Part shown: piece after piece, positions 36,130 to 49,534 of the stretch
Numbering within the stretch: the stretch's first letter is position 1
Layout of the letters: each line of letters opens with the position of its first letter
Assembly: GCA_964017235.1 (NCBI GenBank)
Contig: OZ024935.1
Coordinates: 31,289,596-31,353,595, forward strand
DNA from: Sabellastarte sp. h YS-2021
Taxonomy: Eukaryota > Annelida > Polychaeta > Sabellida > Sabellidae
Direction: 5' to 3'
Length of the DNA stretch: 64,000 nt
Program-made: the position numbers and the translations under genes
The notes under the pieces: model-generated
Seen by the model: only the letters and a program-made list of their open reading frames with translations
Databases searched by the model: none
What the model was told of the DNA's origin: nothing

Positions 36130-36228
36130 GTAGTTTTACATTACGTTCAACAGTCAAACCCACAGGGAGGTGACAACCTGTGATTAGATGCCATACTTCC
36201 TAACCCACTAGGCCACGAAGGATCCCCT
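36130..36228 (-). mobile_element. SINE fragment
   Basis: Minus-strand match to the 10603-10759 SINE: TGGCCTAGTGGGTTAG, GGCATCTAATCACAGGTTGT, then a jump to the GTTGAACGTAATGTAAAAC tail. The middle of the element is deleted. Confidence 0.6.
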
Positions 36229-39200
36229 GTCATGCCATTATTTAAAAAAAAAAATGGAAATGTGGTTTACAGCCTTAACTGATGTATAATTTTTTTCTAC
36301 ACTAAAAAACTTTGAATGGTGTACTTGTAGATGTATTTCTATCCTTCTATTGGTTATGCATGGTTGTCAGAGCACAAAGGCTTGGTCATTTGAATAATTT
36401 AACTTGTGGCTCTTATTGGATTTATGCGTTGACTAATCATGGTACAAACATTAATGCCCTATTCACACTACAGGTGGTAAAACCGACACCAGGTTGCCCC
36501 ATTTCATCCAAGTTGTTCACACTACAGGCTAATGGCCACTGGTTGCACATGTTTGTTTAACCATCAATAATAGTGGGAAGACAGTACTACAAACGTTAGT
36601 CACTGAGAAGCAACCTTCATTTTAACCTTAACCCACCTTTGGTAGCCATCAGACGAACATGTGGCGAAATGACCAATACCTTAAGTCATCTCATGTTCCC
36701 ACATTACACTAGGTACTAGGTTTGGGTTCTTGATAAAGTTTTGGGGAAAACTATTAAATTATCACCCTCTGGTGCTTTGTTAACGATGGCACTGCAATCT
36801 AGTTTACTTTAAGAAGAGAACAGTTGAGAACTTTGCTGAGCCATAGCCAAAGTGTTTTTTCCCAGCAAGTTCAAATTCGCTATCTAACAACTGTAGTTGT
36901 ACGGGTACTTGTATACCCTCACTCTTTGCAGAGCGTAAGTCGTACTTATTTTTCCCCATGTACAATGAATTGTTGTTATAAAATCCCTTAATATAATACA
37001 GATAAAACATAATCAGTGTAATTGTACAAAACGATATTTTTTTTGCAATTTTTGATGTTACCCTTTCCAAGATTGAAATACAAATGGAAGAAGAGTTAAA
37101 TGTCTTGAACCCTTGAAAACTTCCCAGCCAATAAAATTGAATATTACATCCAGCATGGCCGAGTATACTAAAGTTAATATTAAGGTTCCTATAAAGAAAT
37201 GACCTAACTGGCACTCACAGGGTACCATCCTGTAAAGCACAAGCGTGGTTTGTCTTGGTGGTTTCAAAACATGTTTCAGGTTTTTTACTTGATAAAATTG
37301 AAAGTTAATCATATCACTGGTTGTTTTGATCTCTTATCCAGCAGTAATCTGTTTCTAAACATAATAATTTTATATAACAGATTATCTGACTTTTTAAGCC
37401 CCTTGTTTTTAAATGGGGATACTTGAGGAGCCCTTGTCAGTAAAGTGTGAAAACAGTATAAGTCACATAAAACGTTGCTGTTAATTTAATATATATGGTG
37501 TGAATGTACTGGTGGCAAGACAATATTCAACGTTGAACAAGTGGAAGATTTGCTAAGTTATATATGCATATAAAATTAATAAATTATATCTGTGTAATTG
37601 TAGTTTTATGTGCACATATAGTTATAGGTTTTATATTCTGGTAAACATTGTTTACTGAGAGGATACAATTGTGACAGCCCCAGTACGAATACATTGAAAT
37701 AATTATGGCATGTCTATTTTAAGGGATTGATTTCAACTCCATCGGGTTATGCAATCATTCATGTGGCTCTTCAAAACAGAAGCTTACGAAAAAGAGAGAA
37801 AAAAATTATTGGCCAGTGTGTTTAATGTTATAGTTTCTGTTCACAAATTGTAAACATGATGTAATAATTGGCCATCAGAGACATCAATGACACATTGAAT
37901 GGGCCCTTGGTAACCTTCCAAGTGTCTTTTTATAAGTGCTGGGGAAAACCCAAGGTATTGCACAATGCTGTGAAACACCTTATACAAGCTAATAATGAAA
38001 TAAGTAAATAATACATTTAGTCTATTATTCAGAAGCATAGACTTTTGACATTTAAATATAGTTATTTCTATATTATTCAATGAGATAGAAAGTCAAATAA
38101 AAATTACATGTTCATTAATTAGATTTTACGGTCCGAACCACTGAAAACAAAGCATAATTCAGGCAACAAGTTTGAATCCTCGAAAACTGCATTTCTTGTT
38201 TTAAAGATAAAAATATTTTCGTTAAATTGAAAAAATGTAAAAAATTATCAGCTATATCTACATTTATATCTGCAGATAACTTATATAGAAATCATGGCAA
38301 GCTGTGTAACTTAAACTCATGTACTTAAGCTCACCTTAACTTCTTGAACATGTTGGTTATGATTGCATCTGACTACATCATTAAACCTATTGTCGGACTT
38401 TGGCCTTGACTGCATATGTTTGCAATAATCAAAGATCAAGTTTAAGAGTCTTACATCCAGTTGAACTTCTAGGGACATTTTGTGACTGGCCCTCAGCATT
38501 GCCATTTGTGGGAGTCGAATCCAAGCAGATGTGACAAACTGTGATTAAATGCCACACTTACTCACCCATGTTTGTGCATAAATTTCCTAATTAATTATCT
38601 AGAAGTAAAACTTATTATTTGTTATAATAATATAGCTATTTTTGTTCATGTGATCAACCGAAGTATCTTCAGTTAAAAATCTAGAAAGAAAGGTGTATAT
38701 ATTGTCAACGTTCTGTCTTATCAACCCATTTTTTCAATTTTGATTTTCTTTCCAAAGAAAAGAGGCATTGGCTGTTGGTCACATGGTTGGCAGGTTTTGT
38801 CAACGTTGGCCCAACGTTGGCTATTGGTCACATCATCAGCAGATTTTGCCAACGTCTATTTTTGTTTCAGTTATGAATACACAATACAATCATAAATAAC
38901 ATGTGGTTCTGAGATGAATATATGCATCTTCTATTTCATATGCAGTAATTCTTCCAACATAAATTATGATAAAATTAAAACTTAAAAAGATATGTGCATC
39001 ACACTGTTTCTGGTGCCCTCTCCAAGTCTAGTCAAAAATTGTGGATAGCATGGCCCTGTGTGGTGATTGATGTGTCAGTTGCATACATTGAACGTCTGGT
39101 GTTATTGCTTACAAATTATTGTGTATTGACCTCTGACAAACCAGAAGATAATTTGGACAAGCCTCACAGATCTCTAAGATGCAAACCCCTCTGAACCTGG

Positions 39201-39899
39201 TAATCCTGGAATATGCTACAGAATTTTGAACTTCAAGGGTGTTTAATTTTTTATTGTTTTTAGTATTGTATATCAGTGATTTGAGTTGATTGCTATATCT
39301 TAAGAAAGTAAGAAGATGCCTAGTAATAGAAGAAAGAAGGTGACTGTTTCTGTGAGGGCTCACATCTCCACACATAAGTTTCGTAAATAAATCAGAGCCC
39401 TCCAATCTTGCTATTATGGCCATGCTGAAGGAACTGCCAGATGCAAACATATTACTGGCCTAAAGAATCTCAAATCACTAGGGCATGCACCTTTATAACT
39501 TAACTCAGAGTCCAGCTATCAGGCATGGGCCACCAGCCAACAACTAACACATCAGGCATTGTCATCCCATCCTCTGACTAGATAATATAATCAGGCAGAT
39601 CCTTCTGTGCATGTGTCACGTGGGCCAGCACACTAACTAGCCAGTACTCACTATACAGTTCCTCAATCAGAACCAATTACTCATCAGAAGCAGCAAGAAA
39701 CTAGCAGTTATCAGACAATACACCGACAGACTGACTCCCAGTGAGACGTCATTTTGTCTGACTTAAACATTCTGCGAAATTTACCTAACATAATTGAGTT
39801 GGTAGCAGGAATATAGAACTGCATCAACTAAGGGAAGCCACCCATACCAAGAAAGTCTGTACATTATAACACTGTTAACAGCCCAACCGAAAATCAGTT
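36229..39899. other. Intergenic DNA with one SINE fragment (38487-38575, minus)
   Basis: No gene supported over 3.6 kb. 38487-38575 matches the SINE head (GGATTCGACTCCC B box on minus). 38760-38860 has repeated CAACGTTGGC words like those at 53.1 and 58.6 kb. The minus frame at 39109-39450 is unrecognised. Confidence 0.4.
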
Positions 39900-40079
39900 A
39901 TGGGGGCAATGGCAAAAAACGCCATGCTCATGATGAGCTTACATTACCACAATGGATGGCTTGACAGCTTCACGACATCTATGATCGGGCACTCGCCTGT
40001 CAAGCTTTGGTCCAAGTCATTTACCCCATATGGGATGACACATCATTACTGTTTCCTCCTTCTTTCAGACAGGCAAGTT

Positions 40080-40965
40080 GTTGCCTTTTTGTGAAAAATA
40101 TTCCTACTACTGCCAAGTTCATCTCTGTTTTTCTTTCATTGTGTGAGGACATTCCCCTAAACCCAGACCCTGTCTCCTTTGGTGTGATCAACTGTCAATC
40201 TGACAGAAATAAAGGTCTCACTATTGCCAATATTGTCTCTTCTCGGTCACTGGACCTACTTGTACTTACAGAAATGCACATACGACCCACTTACATTGAG
40301 AGTTTGCTTCACTTAATAACTCCACGTAGGTATAAATTGTGTCACAGACCTTGTGCTCATAGTCTTGGTGGGGGTAGTAAACAAGAATAAATCAAATTAT
40401 TAAAGAAATCTTGTCTGTAAAAATGCTCAGGATTCAAAGAAATGATTGTAGGTCTTACGTTCTGCATTGCCTTCCGATCCTAAAAGTGTACTCCTTTCTG
40501 GAATGTCTTACCAACCGCTTTGTGACTTTTTTCTTAGACAAAATTACCAAGATCAGGGACTCATTTTCCAGCACGGACTTTTTCACACAACCTGCTCCTT
40601 CATACCTACCTAAAGTTGACTTCTTTAAAACAGTTTCTGTTGAAGACATTTGGAAACAATCATAAAATCACCAAAAAATCTTGTTGGTTGCATCCGTGGC
40701 CCACCTTTTGGGTTAAGGAGTGCTTGGATGTTATTCTGCCCTCAGTCACTAAACTTGTTAATTGTTTCCCTGTCTGAAGGTGTTGTTCCCACTGATTTCA
40801 ACACAGCTGTTGATATTCCATTGATCAATAATGCCTCACTACCACTTGATAATTTAAAGAGCTACCGACTTGTGTCAGGCTTGTACTTTATCTCCAAATT
40901 TGTCGAGCAAATGGTTGCAAAAAAATTTTCATATTTGTGTTCCTGTCGCAAAATTTTCAACCATT
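40080..40965 (+). mobile_element. LINE relic, copy 1, internally deleted
   Basis: Begins with an endonuclease start (EDIPLNPDPVSFGVINCQS, LTEMHIRP) at about 40140-40370. It then jumps to the pre-RT region (DKITKIRDSF, about 40540) and the first RT block (LPLDNLKSYRLVSGLYFISK, about 40845-40900). Most of the endonuclease is missing and the copy stops where copy 2 begins. Confidence 0.75.
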
Positions 40966-43900
40966 GTTAATAGAAGAGGGCTTATGTTGTTACTGCTACT
41001 AGGAGAAGATGTGTCCCTCAACCCTGGTCTGCTCACACTCAGTGTTTTGAATGCCAGATCCGTAAGGAATAAGGGTCCACCCCTAGCTTTTATGGTTGCT
41101 TCAAATGAACTTGACTTTGTATGTCTCACAGAAATTCATATTCGTCCCTTTGATTCAGGCAGCTCTTTACTGTCTATAACTCCTCCTGATTTGATTTCTC
41201 CTCACAAGCCTCATCCCTCAGGTATTGGTGGTGGTGTTGGTTTTTCATTAGATCCTCCTACAGACCCCATATAATAGGATCTCCTTTTTATCTGTCATTT
41301 GAGAACATGGTGGTGTCAATCGGGCTTTTATAGCCGTTCATTGTTGCTTGCCTGCATCTACCGCCCTCCAGGATCATGCAGCTGTAACTTTCTGGAAGAA
41401 TTCATGTCATTTGTTGGTTACCTCTCATCTATTAATTCTACATATTATATTTGTGGCAATTTCACCATTCATGTTGATGTTCCAGTTGGCGGTTATAAAT
41501 TCATTACCTTTCTTGATTTGTGTGATCTGAAACAGTTATTCAATAAACCTACTCATCTGTGTGGTCACATATTGGACCTCATTCTATCCTCCAGTGATCA
41601 AGATACTATTGTTGATGTCAAAAATTTGGAATTTTGAATCTGATCATTCATTAGTCAAATGCACAATTGCCTTCCATCAGACTCCAAATATAGTTCAATA
41701 TAGAAGGTACCACCATATCAACCTGTTTGACTTCTGGTCAGATATCAAAAATGCTTCATTTGTCAAGTCTCCAGCTGATGCTGTAGTTGATCTTTATGAA
41801 CAATATGTACGTGATTTGAGTAATGTTCTTGATAGGCATGCACCTCTCATATCTAGACTGACAAATAAAGATTCTGCAGATTGGATGTCTGATGGTTATC
41901 AATGTGCAAAGTCCCTTAGTCGCCAATTTGAGAGAACCTGGAATAGGACTAAAAATCCACTGAACAGAGGTCGGCTTTGATTCTTAGTGCAATGCACTTG
42001 TAAACAAGGATAAGTCAGACTATAACAAACTGATTTCAGACAATAGTCATGATTCTCAAAATCTATGGTGTGAGCTGCATTAAACCCTGAATATGGTTTC
42101 TGATTTTCTGAAACTTCCATCCCACAAGTCTGAAAAGTCATTGGGTGACCAGTTTGCCTCCTTTTTTTCAAACAAAATTACGAAAGTTAGAGATACTTTT
42201 GCTCCATCTGGCACTGAATACGAGGTTCACCCTCCTTCAGATCCTCCAAAAATTACTGTCTTTAGGAAAGTTTCTGAAGATGCTGTTGATAAAATAATTA
42301 AAACCTCACCATCAAAATCATGCCTGTTAGATCCTTGGCCGATATTCCTTATGAAGGATTATATTGACATACTGCTACCATCGCCTACAAAGCTGGTTAA
42401 CTGCTCACTCATGAATGGATGCATCCCTGATGCTGTCAAATCTGCTGTGGTCACTCCTCTTATTAAAAAGTCAAATCTTCCTTCAGATGACCTAAAGAAT
42501 TATTGCCCTGTATCTGGCATCAGTTTTGTATTAAAACTGGTAGAACATGTGGTTGCTAAGCAGCTGTTAGAACATATTCATGTCAATATTCATGTCAACA
42601 ACCCGTACCAGTCGGCATATAAATCTAGTCACTCAACTGAGACAGCTCTTCTCTCCATAAAAAATGAAGTTCACTTACCATTGTCAAAAGGTGAACCCAC
42701 TACCTTAGTATTGCTCGAATTGTCTGCAGCCTTCGATACCATAGATCATTCCACTCTTCTCATTTGCCTCAGTATTTGGTTTGGAGTGAGTGGCTCTGTT
42801 CTGAAATGGTTCACTTAATACCTAATAGACCATTATCAGTCAATGAACATTGGTTCTACGTTGTCAGATGTTTGTAAACTCCTATTTGGCATCCCCCAAG
42901 GTTCTGTCCTGGGCCCATTGTTGTTCTCATTGTACATAAACCCCCATCAGTTTGATTACCAGTAAACACAAAGGAATAAAGTTTCATTTTTATGCAGATG
43001 ACAGTCAAGTTTATGTGCATCTGCTGCCTTTGAAAAGTTAAACAGGTGCCTAGATGATGTTAAAGAGTGGATGTTAACTAGTAAGCTCAAATTGAATCCT
43101 GACATGACCGAGTTTATTATCTTTGGTTTGAAGAGACAGAGGGACAAATTGAAAGCATGTTTTTCAATTAATATCTTGGGCAGTCCACTCTGCCCTGTTG
43201 ACTCAGTCAAAAATTTGGGTGTGTGGTTTGATTCAGATTTTTTCTTGTCCAAGGATGTTCAGGATATCTGCAAAAGTTGTTTTGTTAAACTCTGTGATTT
43301 CAGACATGTCAGGTGGTTTCTTACTCATGATGTTTCTGTGCTTGCGGCTAATGCTCTTGTTAGTAGTCAGTTGGATTACTGCAACTCACTTTACAGGAGC
43401 CTCTCCTAATTCAATCTATGCAGATTACAGTGCATCCAAAACAGTTTAGTCAGAATTGTATCAAACACCAGTCGATACACCAGTATAACTCCTATGCTTA
43501 AGAAATTGCATTGGCTTCCTGTTGAACAGCGCACAGTGTTCAAGACAGCCACACTTGTTTGTAAGTTTCTTCACACAAGTATTTTGTTCCATATCGTTCT
43601 TCCTACAGCAGTTCATATAGTACTAGGCGCAGTCAAAGTGGTGGCAATTTCCTTGTCATTCCAAAGTTCTACCCTTCTGGTCATAAATCTGTCAAGCAGT
43701 TTGGTAATAGTTTTGCTCTAACTGTGTGGAATGCTCTTCAAGATGAGATTTGTGCCTCTCCCTCCCTGGCCTCTTTCAGAAAGCTGCTTAAAACCTACTT
43801 GTACACCAAAGCATACCCACCTTAGCCTGGATTATAACCTGGCGTTCTCCATGGTGCTTGACCCCTCTTATGTCTCTGGATACTGAAATTTTGTCAACTC

Positions 43901-43982
43901 CTTTTTTGGGTTTTGTTGCGCCATAGAGTCCTCTTGTATGGGGAGATTAAGTGCTATAAAAGTCCAATTAGAATTAGAATTG
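40950..43982 (+). mobile_element. CR1/L2-like LINE, copy 2, nearly full length but broken
   Basis: Successive frames give the APE-type endonuclease (EDVSLNPGLLTLSVLNARS; CIYRPPGS; YYICGNFTIHVD; SDHSLVKCT), a linker, and RT from about 42130. RT blocks include LPSDDLKNYCPVSGISFV, TETALLSIKNEV, LLELSAAFDTIDH and YADD at 42991-43002. The C-terminal SSQLDYCNSLYRSL and LKKLHWLPVEQR follow. Motif A has Glu where the catalytic Asp normally sits. At least five frameshifts or stops break it. The 3' end is GATTAAGTGCTATAAAAGT followed by a few AATTAG units, typical of this LINE group. No promoter was located. Confidence 0.85.
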
Positions 43983-44029
43983 CTTCCTAACTAAATGACT
44001 ATGTCAGTTCTTATGGATTCAAAAGAATG

Positions 44030-44425
44030 GCAAACAATTGGCTTATAAATTAGGTTACTCAACCAAAACTGCACTGTTGTCAATAAAGAATGACATCCAT
44101 CTTGCTCTGGCTAGAGGTAAGGCCACCACTGTTTTGTTGTTTGACCAATCAGCAGCATTTGGCACGATTGACCACGGCACATTGCTAGATTGTCTAAGTT
44201 CTTGGTTTGGCACTGGTGGCTAGTTTTGGAGTGGTTCAGGTCCTACCTCTCTGATTGTTTATAGTGTGTCAAGATTGGCTCTATTCTATCTGATGCAAAG
44301 AAGATTTTGTTTGGCATGCCTTAGGGCTCTGTCCTTGGTCCGATACTCTTTTCCTTATATACTACTCCCCTCAGCAAAGTCATTCAAAATCATCCCGGCA
44401 TATGTTTTCACTTCTATGCAGGTTT
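44030..44425 (+). mobile_element. LINE RT fragment, copy 3
   Basis: 5'-truncated piece: STKTALLSIKNDIHLALARG, LLFDQSAAFGTIDH (second motif-A Asp changed to Gly), then GSVLGP and SLYTTPLS in another frame, cut off just before the YADD box at TTCTATGCAG (44411-44420). Confidence 0.75.
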
Positions 44426-44528
44426 GTGGTTTGTGGCTGTTTGCACTCCTATGATGGCCCAGCATCGGGTGGCCTGAAAATTTTGGCTCCACATGGGGGC
44501 TTGACAGCATATTGCAGAAGAAAGATAC

Positions 44529-44726
44529 CTCACAGTGTGGGTGTAAAGGGAGCAAAAGTTCTATTTTAGACACATCTGTCTGGATTTCTTGCATGTCAGC
44601 TTCCCGTATTATAGTCCTTTGGCTTTGCAGCCAATGTTTGCAGGCAGCCTCGTCCATGACATTATCTGCACAGGACTTATTAAACAGCACTTTAAGCTTG
44701 TTTGGGTCATCGTAGTCCATTACCAT
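44529..44726 (-). CDS. Possible first coding exon of an unknown gene
   Basis: The minus frame starts at ATG 44726, MVMDYDDPNKLKVLF, is charged and helix-like, and meets a good donor (GAG|GTATCT) at 44529 after about 66 residues. Beyond the donor the frame continues but loses coding character. No partner exon was found on the minus strand downstream, where LINE relics lie. It may belong to the same old insertion as 45270-47690. Unknown function; low confidence. Confidence 0.25.
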
Positions 44727-45269
44727 GTTTGTTATATATCATAAGAAATATAACATATATACATATGATTTTGACACATCATAATCAACGAGATAGTTAT
44801 TACAAAATGAAATAATATTACAGACATAGGTGTAGGTTATCACTACTATTTTAAAAAAGAAAAAATTCCTGATGAGATCATTTTAATCCCATCCCCATCC
44901 GGAAGCCATTGTAAACCTAACACCAAACCATCTTTTTAAACATATCCTAGCTTTTCCATCACAAACCCACATCACATCATATACTTTTATTGTGTTAAGG
45001 GAGGCAATCCAATTGGCTATCTCCAAATGTTGCCAACAATGAGAAAATGTTTTCTAACAGGTACACAACCAAAAAGAGGGGTTTAAGATTGACATACGAT
45101 CCAAAATATGAGTTACAATTCATACAGTAGGTTTGCGAGTATACATCTAAGTATGCAACATGGTTTATGAATGCAAGATCAGATAATAATCAGAAAAAGT
45201 TAGCAATAATTTCAAACAGATTGAAATTACCAGGATGATAGATAATAGCTACCCAATAGCTTTATAACC
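44727..45269. other. Non-coding, nothing recognised
   Basis: AT-rich sequence between the possible exon and the PIN-like pseudogene. Confidence 0.3.
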
Positions 45270-47690
45270 CTTCCGAATGTCCGGATCAAGGTTTGCAATG
45301 AAAAGATCAAGTTCCCAAATGATAAATATATGTGTCATTCATCCAACGAGCCATTGAAAGATTCAGGGAGGTTGGTAGAGATAGGTCTAAAACATTTGCA
45401 TTTTGGGATGACTTCTTGCTTGGAGAAGATATACTTCTGTGTTTGTTACCACCCAAACGTGATTCTAACTTTGATCTTCACTTGAATACAGTTTGTGAAG
45501 TCATTCCATGGATGCATGTTGCTGGAAGACACACATATGCAAAGTTTCTTCCAATGTATATTGCTGATATGAGAGCATTGGAACAAAAGCAAACAGACAG
45601 TTACCAACACTTGCAGAGTGGTGGGCTTGTTGTATGGAGGACAGACAACCATAGATTCAATTGTGTAGCAACTGATCAAGCCTTAGAACAGACTGTAAAC
45701 AGAGATGGTAAAAGCAAAGGTTTAGTAGTTGGGCCCACTCTGCATAAAAGTGCACTGTCCCGCGTACACAACACATCACTGCTGAATATAGGAAGCATTA
45801 AAGTCACTAACTCATTCTGAAACTGGACCGAATCAGCAGCATCAAGACCTTGGGAAATCAAGGCTAATTAAAGATGAGCATGATGTTTAACACATCATGG
45901 ATGTTGCAACACACTGTTAAAACCCATTTGACGTAAACACAGTCCCACCAGAGCTTATCAACATTGCTTCTGGACATGTAGCTTCTGAGGTTGTGAGCAA
46001 TAGTTTATGCTCATTCCTAGAGAGAGGGACAAAGAAAAGTCAGGATTTCATGAGTGAACGTATTGTGAAAAATACCAAATCTAAGAGTTTCTGGGACCCA
46101 GTGCCTCGTACCAAAATACTCACATTTTCTGATATGAGGAAACCATTGCTGAGCAAGACCAAAGACAAGCTTGCTGTAGACTCTGAAGTACTCTTTCACA
46201 GAATGCTGTTTGTGTCAACATTTCACGATGTCAACCTTGAAACAGTACTACAACATGAGTTGACCACTGTATTGCCATCCCTGTTCCATGATGATGGCCT
46301 GATGAGGAAAACTGTCAAGTCTGACCCGGCTAAAAAGCTTGAAGAAACTTGTACAGTACTACAGAGATTGCCCCCAGCAGTTACCACTGCATACATCATT
46401 GATAGTATGTCACTTCTACAGAGTCTGAGAGAGACTTCATTCACATCATTTAAAAACTTGGCCAATCAGGTTCTGCAGTCAAGTCTTTGTTGATGAATGA
46501 TCTTGTAATATCATGCATCACTCTCATATTTGATCGATATTACAATACACAATCATTAACACAGTCAGAGCATTTGCGGTGTGGAGCAGAGACAGGTCCC
46601 TCCTATGTGATTAAAGGTAGTCACACAGTGGTTAACTATCAAAAATTCTTGCTCAATGTTAAGAACAAGGCTGCTTTAGCTGCATTTGTCTCTGATTACT
46701 TTGTATCAATGGGTCCTTCTATTCTTGATGAACAGTACATAGTTCTTGCTGGTGGTTTTAATGAAGGTTCCATGGTCAAAAATGTCACCAAAGACAGTGT
46801 AACAAGCTTGCCAGAGCTTTTCAGTGCTCAAGAAGAGGCTGACACCCGTATGTTACTCCATGCTATATATCTGTCTTCAAACTATGAATGTATAATTGTC
46901 AGGAGTGATGACACTAATGTGCTTGTCCTGTTGCTCTACTATGCAAGTAAAGAAAAGCTTGGGTCATCTGTCTACATGCATGCTGGACCCATATCACAGT
47001 TCAGAGACCGGAGAAGATACATACCAATATGTACAATTGTTAACGAAGTGGGCAAAGACATCTGCCAGAACTTACCTGCAGCACATGCCCTTACAGGATC
47101 AGATACAACTAGTGCCTTCTTCCAGATTGGGAAATGCACAGCTTATTCAAAGTTGGTGGAAGTGGTCAAGACTCAACCAAATATTCTGAAGGCATTTGGA
47201 CTATCTGATAACATCACTGATGATTTCTCTGGGGCCCAAACCTATATTCTCAGTCTGTATTTGAGCAAGAAGATTCAGTGTGTGAGCTTGGATAAGCTAA
47301 GATTCATGCCTCCACCACAGATAAATAGGCAGCAAAACTTCCACCAACTGAAGACACATTCATGGAACATGTCAAAAGGGCCCGGTACCAAGTCTCAATC
47401 TGGTGTCAGAGTCATATCCAAAGGCCTGCTTTATGGAATCCAGAGGGAAATGGATGGAAGTCTTCGGAAAATGGTCTGGTTCCAGTCATGTTCACCAAAT
47501 TTGTTGCTCCCATTCAAGTCCGAGATCTCACACACATGTACTGTACAGATAGTAGCTGCAGTGATAACAGAAAGTGTCAATGCCTTCAGTCAGGTTTTTA
47601 ACATACTGAAATGTGTTTGTGTCACTGTGATGATTGTTAAAACTGTATAATGCCATCAGATTCAGAAAGCAATGATGACGAGTCTGATAA
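45270..47690 (+). pseudogene. Decayed multicopy gene with PIN/FEN1-like nuclease domain
   Basis: Four pieces in shifting frames read as one protein of about 800 residues. 45332-45820 is the front (KTFAFWDDFLLGEDILL, RHTYAKFLPMYIADMRALEQ). 45950-46490 holds NSLCSFLERGTK and VLQHELTTVLPSLF. 46487-47330 holds the core EEADTRMLLHAIYLSS, VRSDDTNVLVLLLYY and AHALTGSDTTSAFFQIGK. 47362-47690 is a Cys-rich tail (CTDSSCSDNRKCQC) ending in an acidic run. The EEADTR, D-TDV and LTG-DTTSAF blocks resemble the metal-binding acidic sites of PIN/FEN1-like nucleases. Similar proteins are, as I recall, very numerous in cnidarian and mollusc genomes and may travel with transposons. No ITR or target duplication was found. 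Three or more frameshifts make it a pseudogene. Confidence 0.6.
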
Positions 47691-48319
47691 CTAGTCCAAA
47701 TGTAACCTCGTATCTTTAGAGGTTTTTGAAAACATGTCGTAACCTCTCTCAAATTGTCAAATTGGACATGTTTTGTATTCATTTTTGCAATTTGTACCAA
47801 CAGAGGTTAGGAGATAAAGAAATAGTTTTATTTGTAGTGGTTTCATAATTTATTCACAATGGTTTCCATAAATTAAGAGAAAAATATTGTTTTTTCCCTA
47901 AAATTAAAGATTATTTCCAACTTTTTCTCATGTAATATTGTAAAACAGAGTGGTGTATACTGGTTAATTGAATATCTTGAGCTGATAAACATTAGTATAG
48001 ACATTAAAATTAGAATTTCAGTTATTATAAAATCCATGTTCTTGCTAAAAATGAGTTTTTCAGCATTGTGTGTGAAGAAAGAGGTTACCATGGAAACACA
48101 TCATTTTTTATATGTTTTAACAATACTTTTTTCCACATCCATATTTTCCCAATTCCTGACACACCAAAGAATAAAACAAAATAGGATGTGACTTGCTCTA
48201 CTGCCGGTTGGGGTCTGCCCTTGAAATACCGATGTGGTCTAGTGGTTGTTACTTGATCAGGCAGGACAATTGCAATAGTGAAACAGCCTTATTGGCGACA
48301 CAAAAGTGTACCAATAATG
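47691..48319. other. Non-coding; A-box-like SINE scrap at 48222-48262
   Basis: AT-rich DNA after the pseudogene. GTGGTCTAGTGGTTGTTAC near 48232 resembles a SINE head, but no B box follows. Confidence 0.3.
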
Positions 48320-49175
48320 CATAGGCGTAGGAATTGGGGGGCAGCGGGGATGGCCGCCCCCCCAACCATAAAGTTGGGGACAGGGATATCTTTTTGCAAC
48401 CCAACTTTGTGCAATAGAACTAAACACCAATTTTGTTGAAGTTTATGTAAATTTTTACAGGTAACTCAATAATGTGTGGTCAAATTACACTTTTACCTTG
48501 TTCACTGCTTACATGTACCATTGTTTATGCTACCATTTGAACTATAAAATATTTATTTTTATGATTTGTAAAAGGAACATTTTCAGTTAACCTGTCATGG
48601 AATTTGTAAAATTCTGTGAAACCTTTCACTTATGCAGACCAAAATCATACATATAGTGATATTCTACATTTAATTTACTGTGTTGCTAATTATTAGAACT
48701 TAGACATGTAGTTTCAAATTCACACAGAGCAATGGCTTAGCACAGCATTTTGTCAGCTGATAAGATTTTTTCCCAGAAATCTCTTCTTTCTTTACTGTGT
48801 GTTTATTGGACCTAGCCAGTCCAAAGATTATACATCCCCCTCAATTTGGGGATTAACCTGGCTAAAATAGATCTTGTATCAGCTCGGCACTTGAAGGAAA
48901 GGTCACAGGTTCTGGAAACATGTAGTCAAGATTTTAGAAATACCGGAGATGACTATATGTATTTCTATACCCATACAAGGTCGGGAAAACTTAGGATTGA
49001 TGTCGTCACAAAGATTTCCTTTGGTAAAGGAACTTTAAAATATTTTAATTGGACCATTTGAATATAACTTATATGGAATACATTCTGTAAAATTAACCGA
49101 AATTGTTGGTGTTGAGTCGTGTCAGTGCAATCTAGTTCCTCGTCCCCCCAACCAAAAATTGCTTCCTACGGCCTG
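48320..49175. mobile_element. Probable 0.86-kb MITE
   Basis: The left end CATAGGCGTAGGAATTGGGG is roughly matched, inverted, by the right end (CAGGCCGTAGGAAGC.. with GGTTGGGGGG). TAATG lies on both sides (48315-48319 and 49176-49180). No transposase frame. Element class not decided. Confidence 0.45.
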
Positions 49176-49534
49176 TAATGAATTTAAAAAATCCAGTATC
49201 TTGGGGTTCACCTTTTCTTCTTGGTGAGTTGAAGTTAAGCTTGAATTTAAATTCACCCTAACTTCATATCTGATTTAAATTTGTTTCTTGGTGATAAATT
49301 TTACAGTGAAATCAAGTTTAACTTTACCTATTGGTGCAAAATATGTTAGATGATTTATGTTTAATTTATCTTCATTTTAAACATTTCTAAAATTAATTTT
49401 AATTGATGTTAACTATAACTGCTCTCAGATTTAAAAGGGAAAAATCAGAGTGTCCCTTTTAGGCATAAAAATTCAGCATTTTGATACTTTTGCTGCATAA
49501 GGCTTAAATATTTCCTACATATACCCTAGTTTGG

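Noticed and set aside
39109..39450. 113-residue minus ORF
   Set aside because: No domain, splice border or homologous pattern seen.
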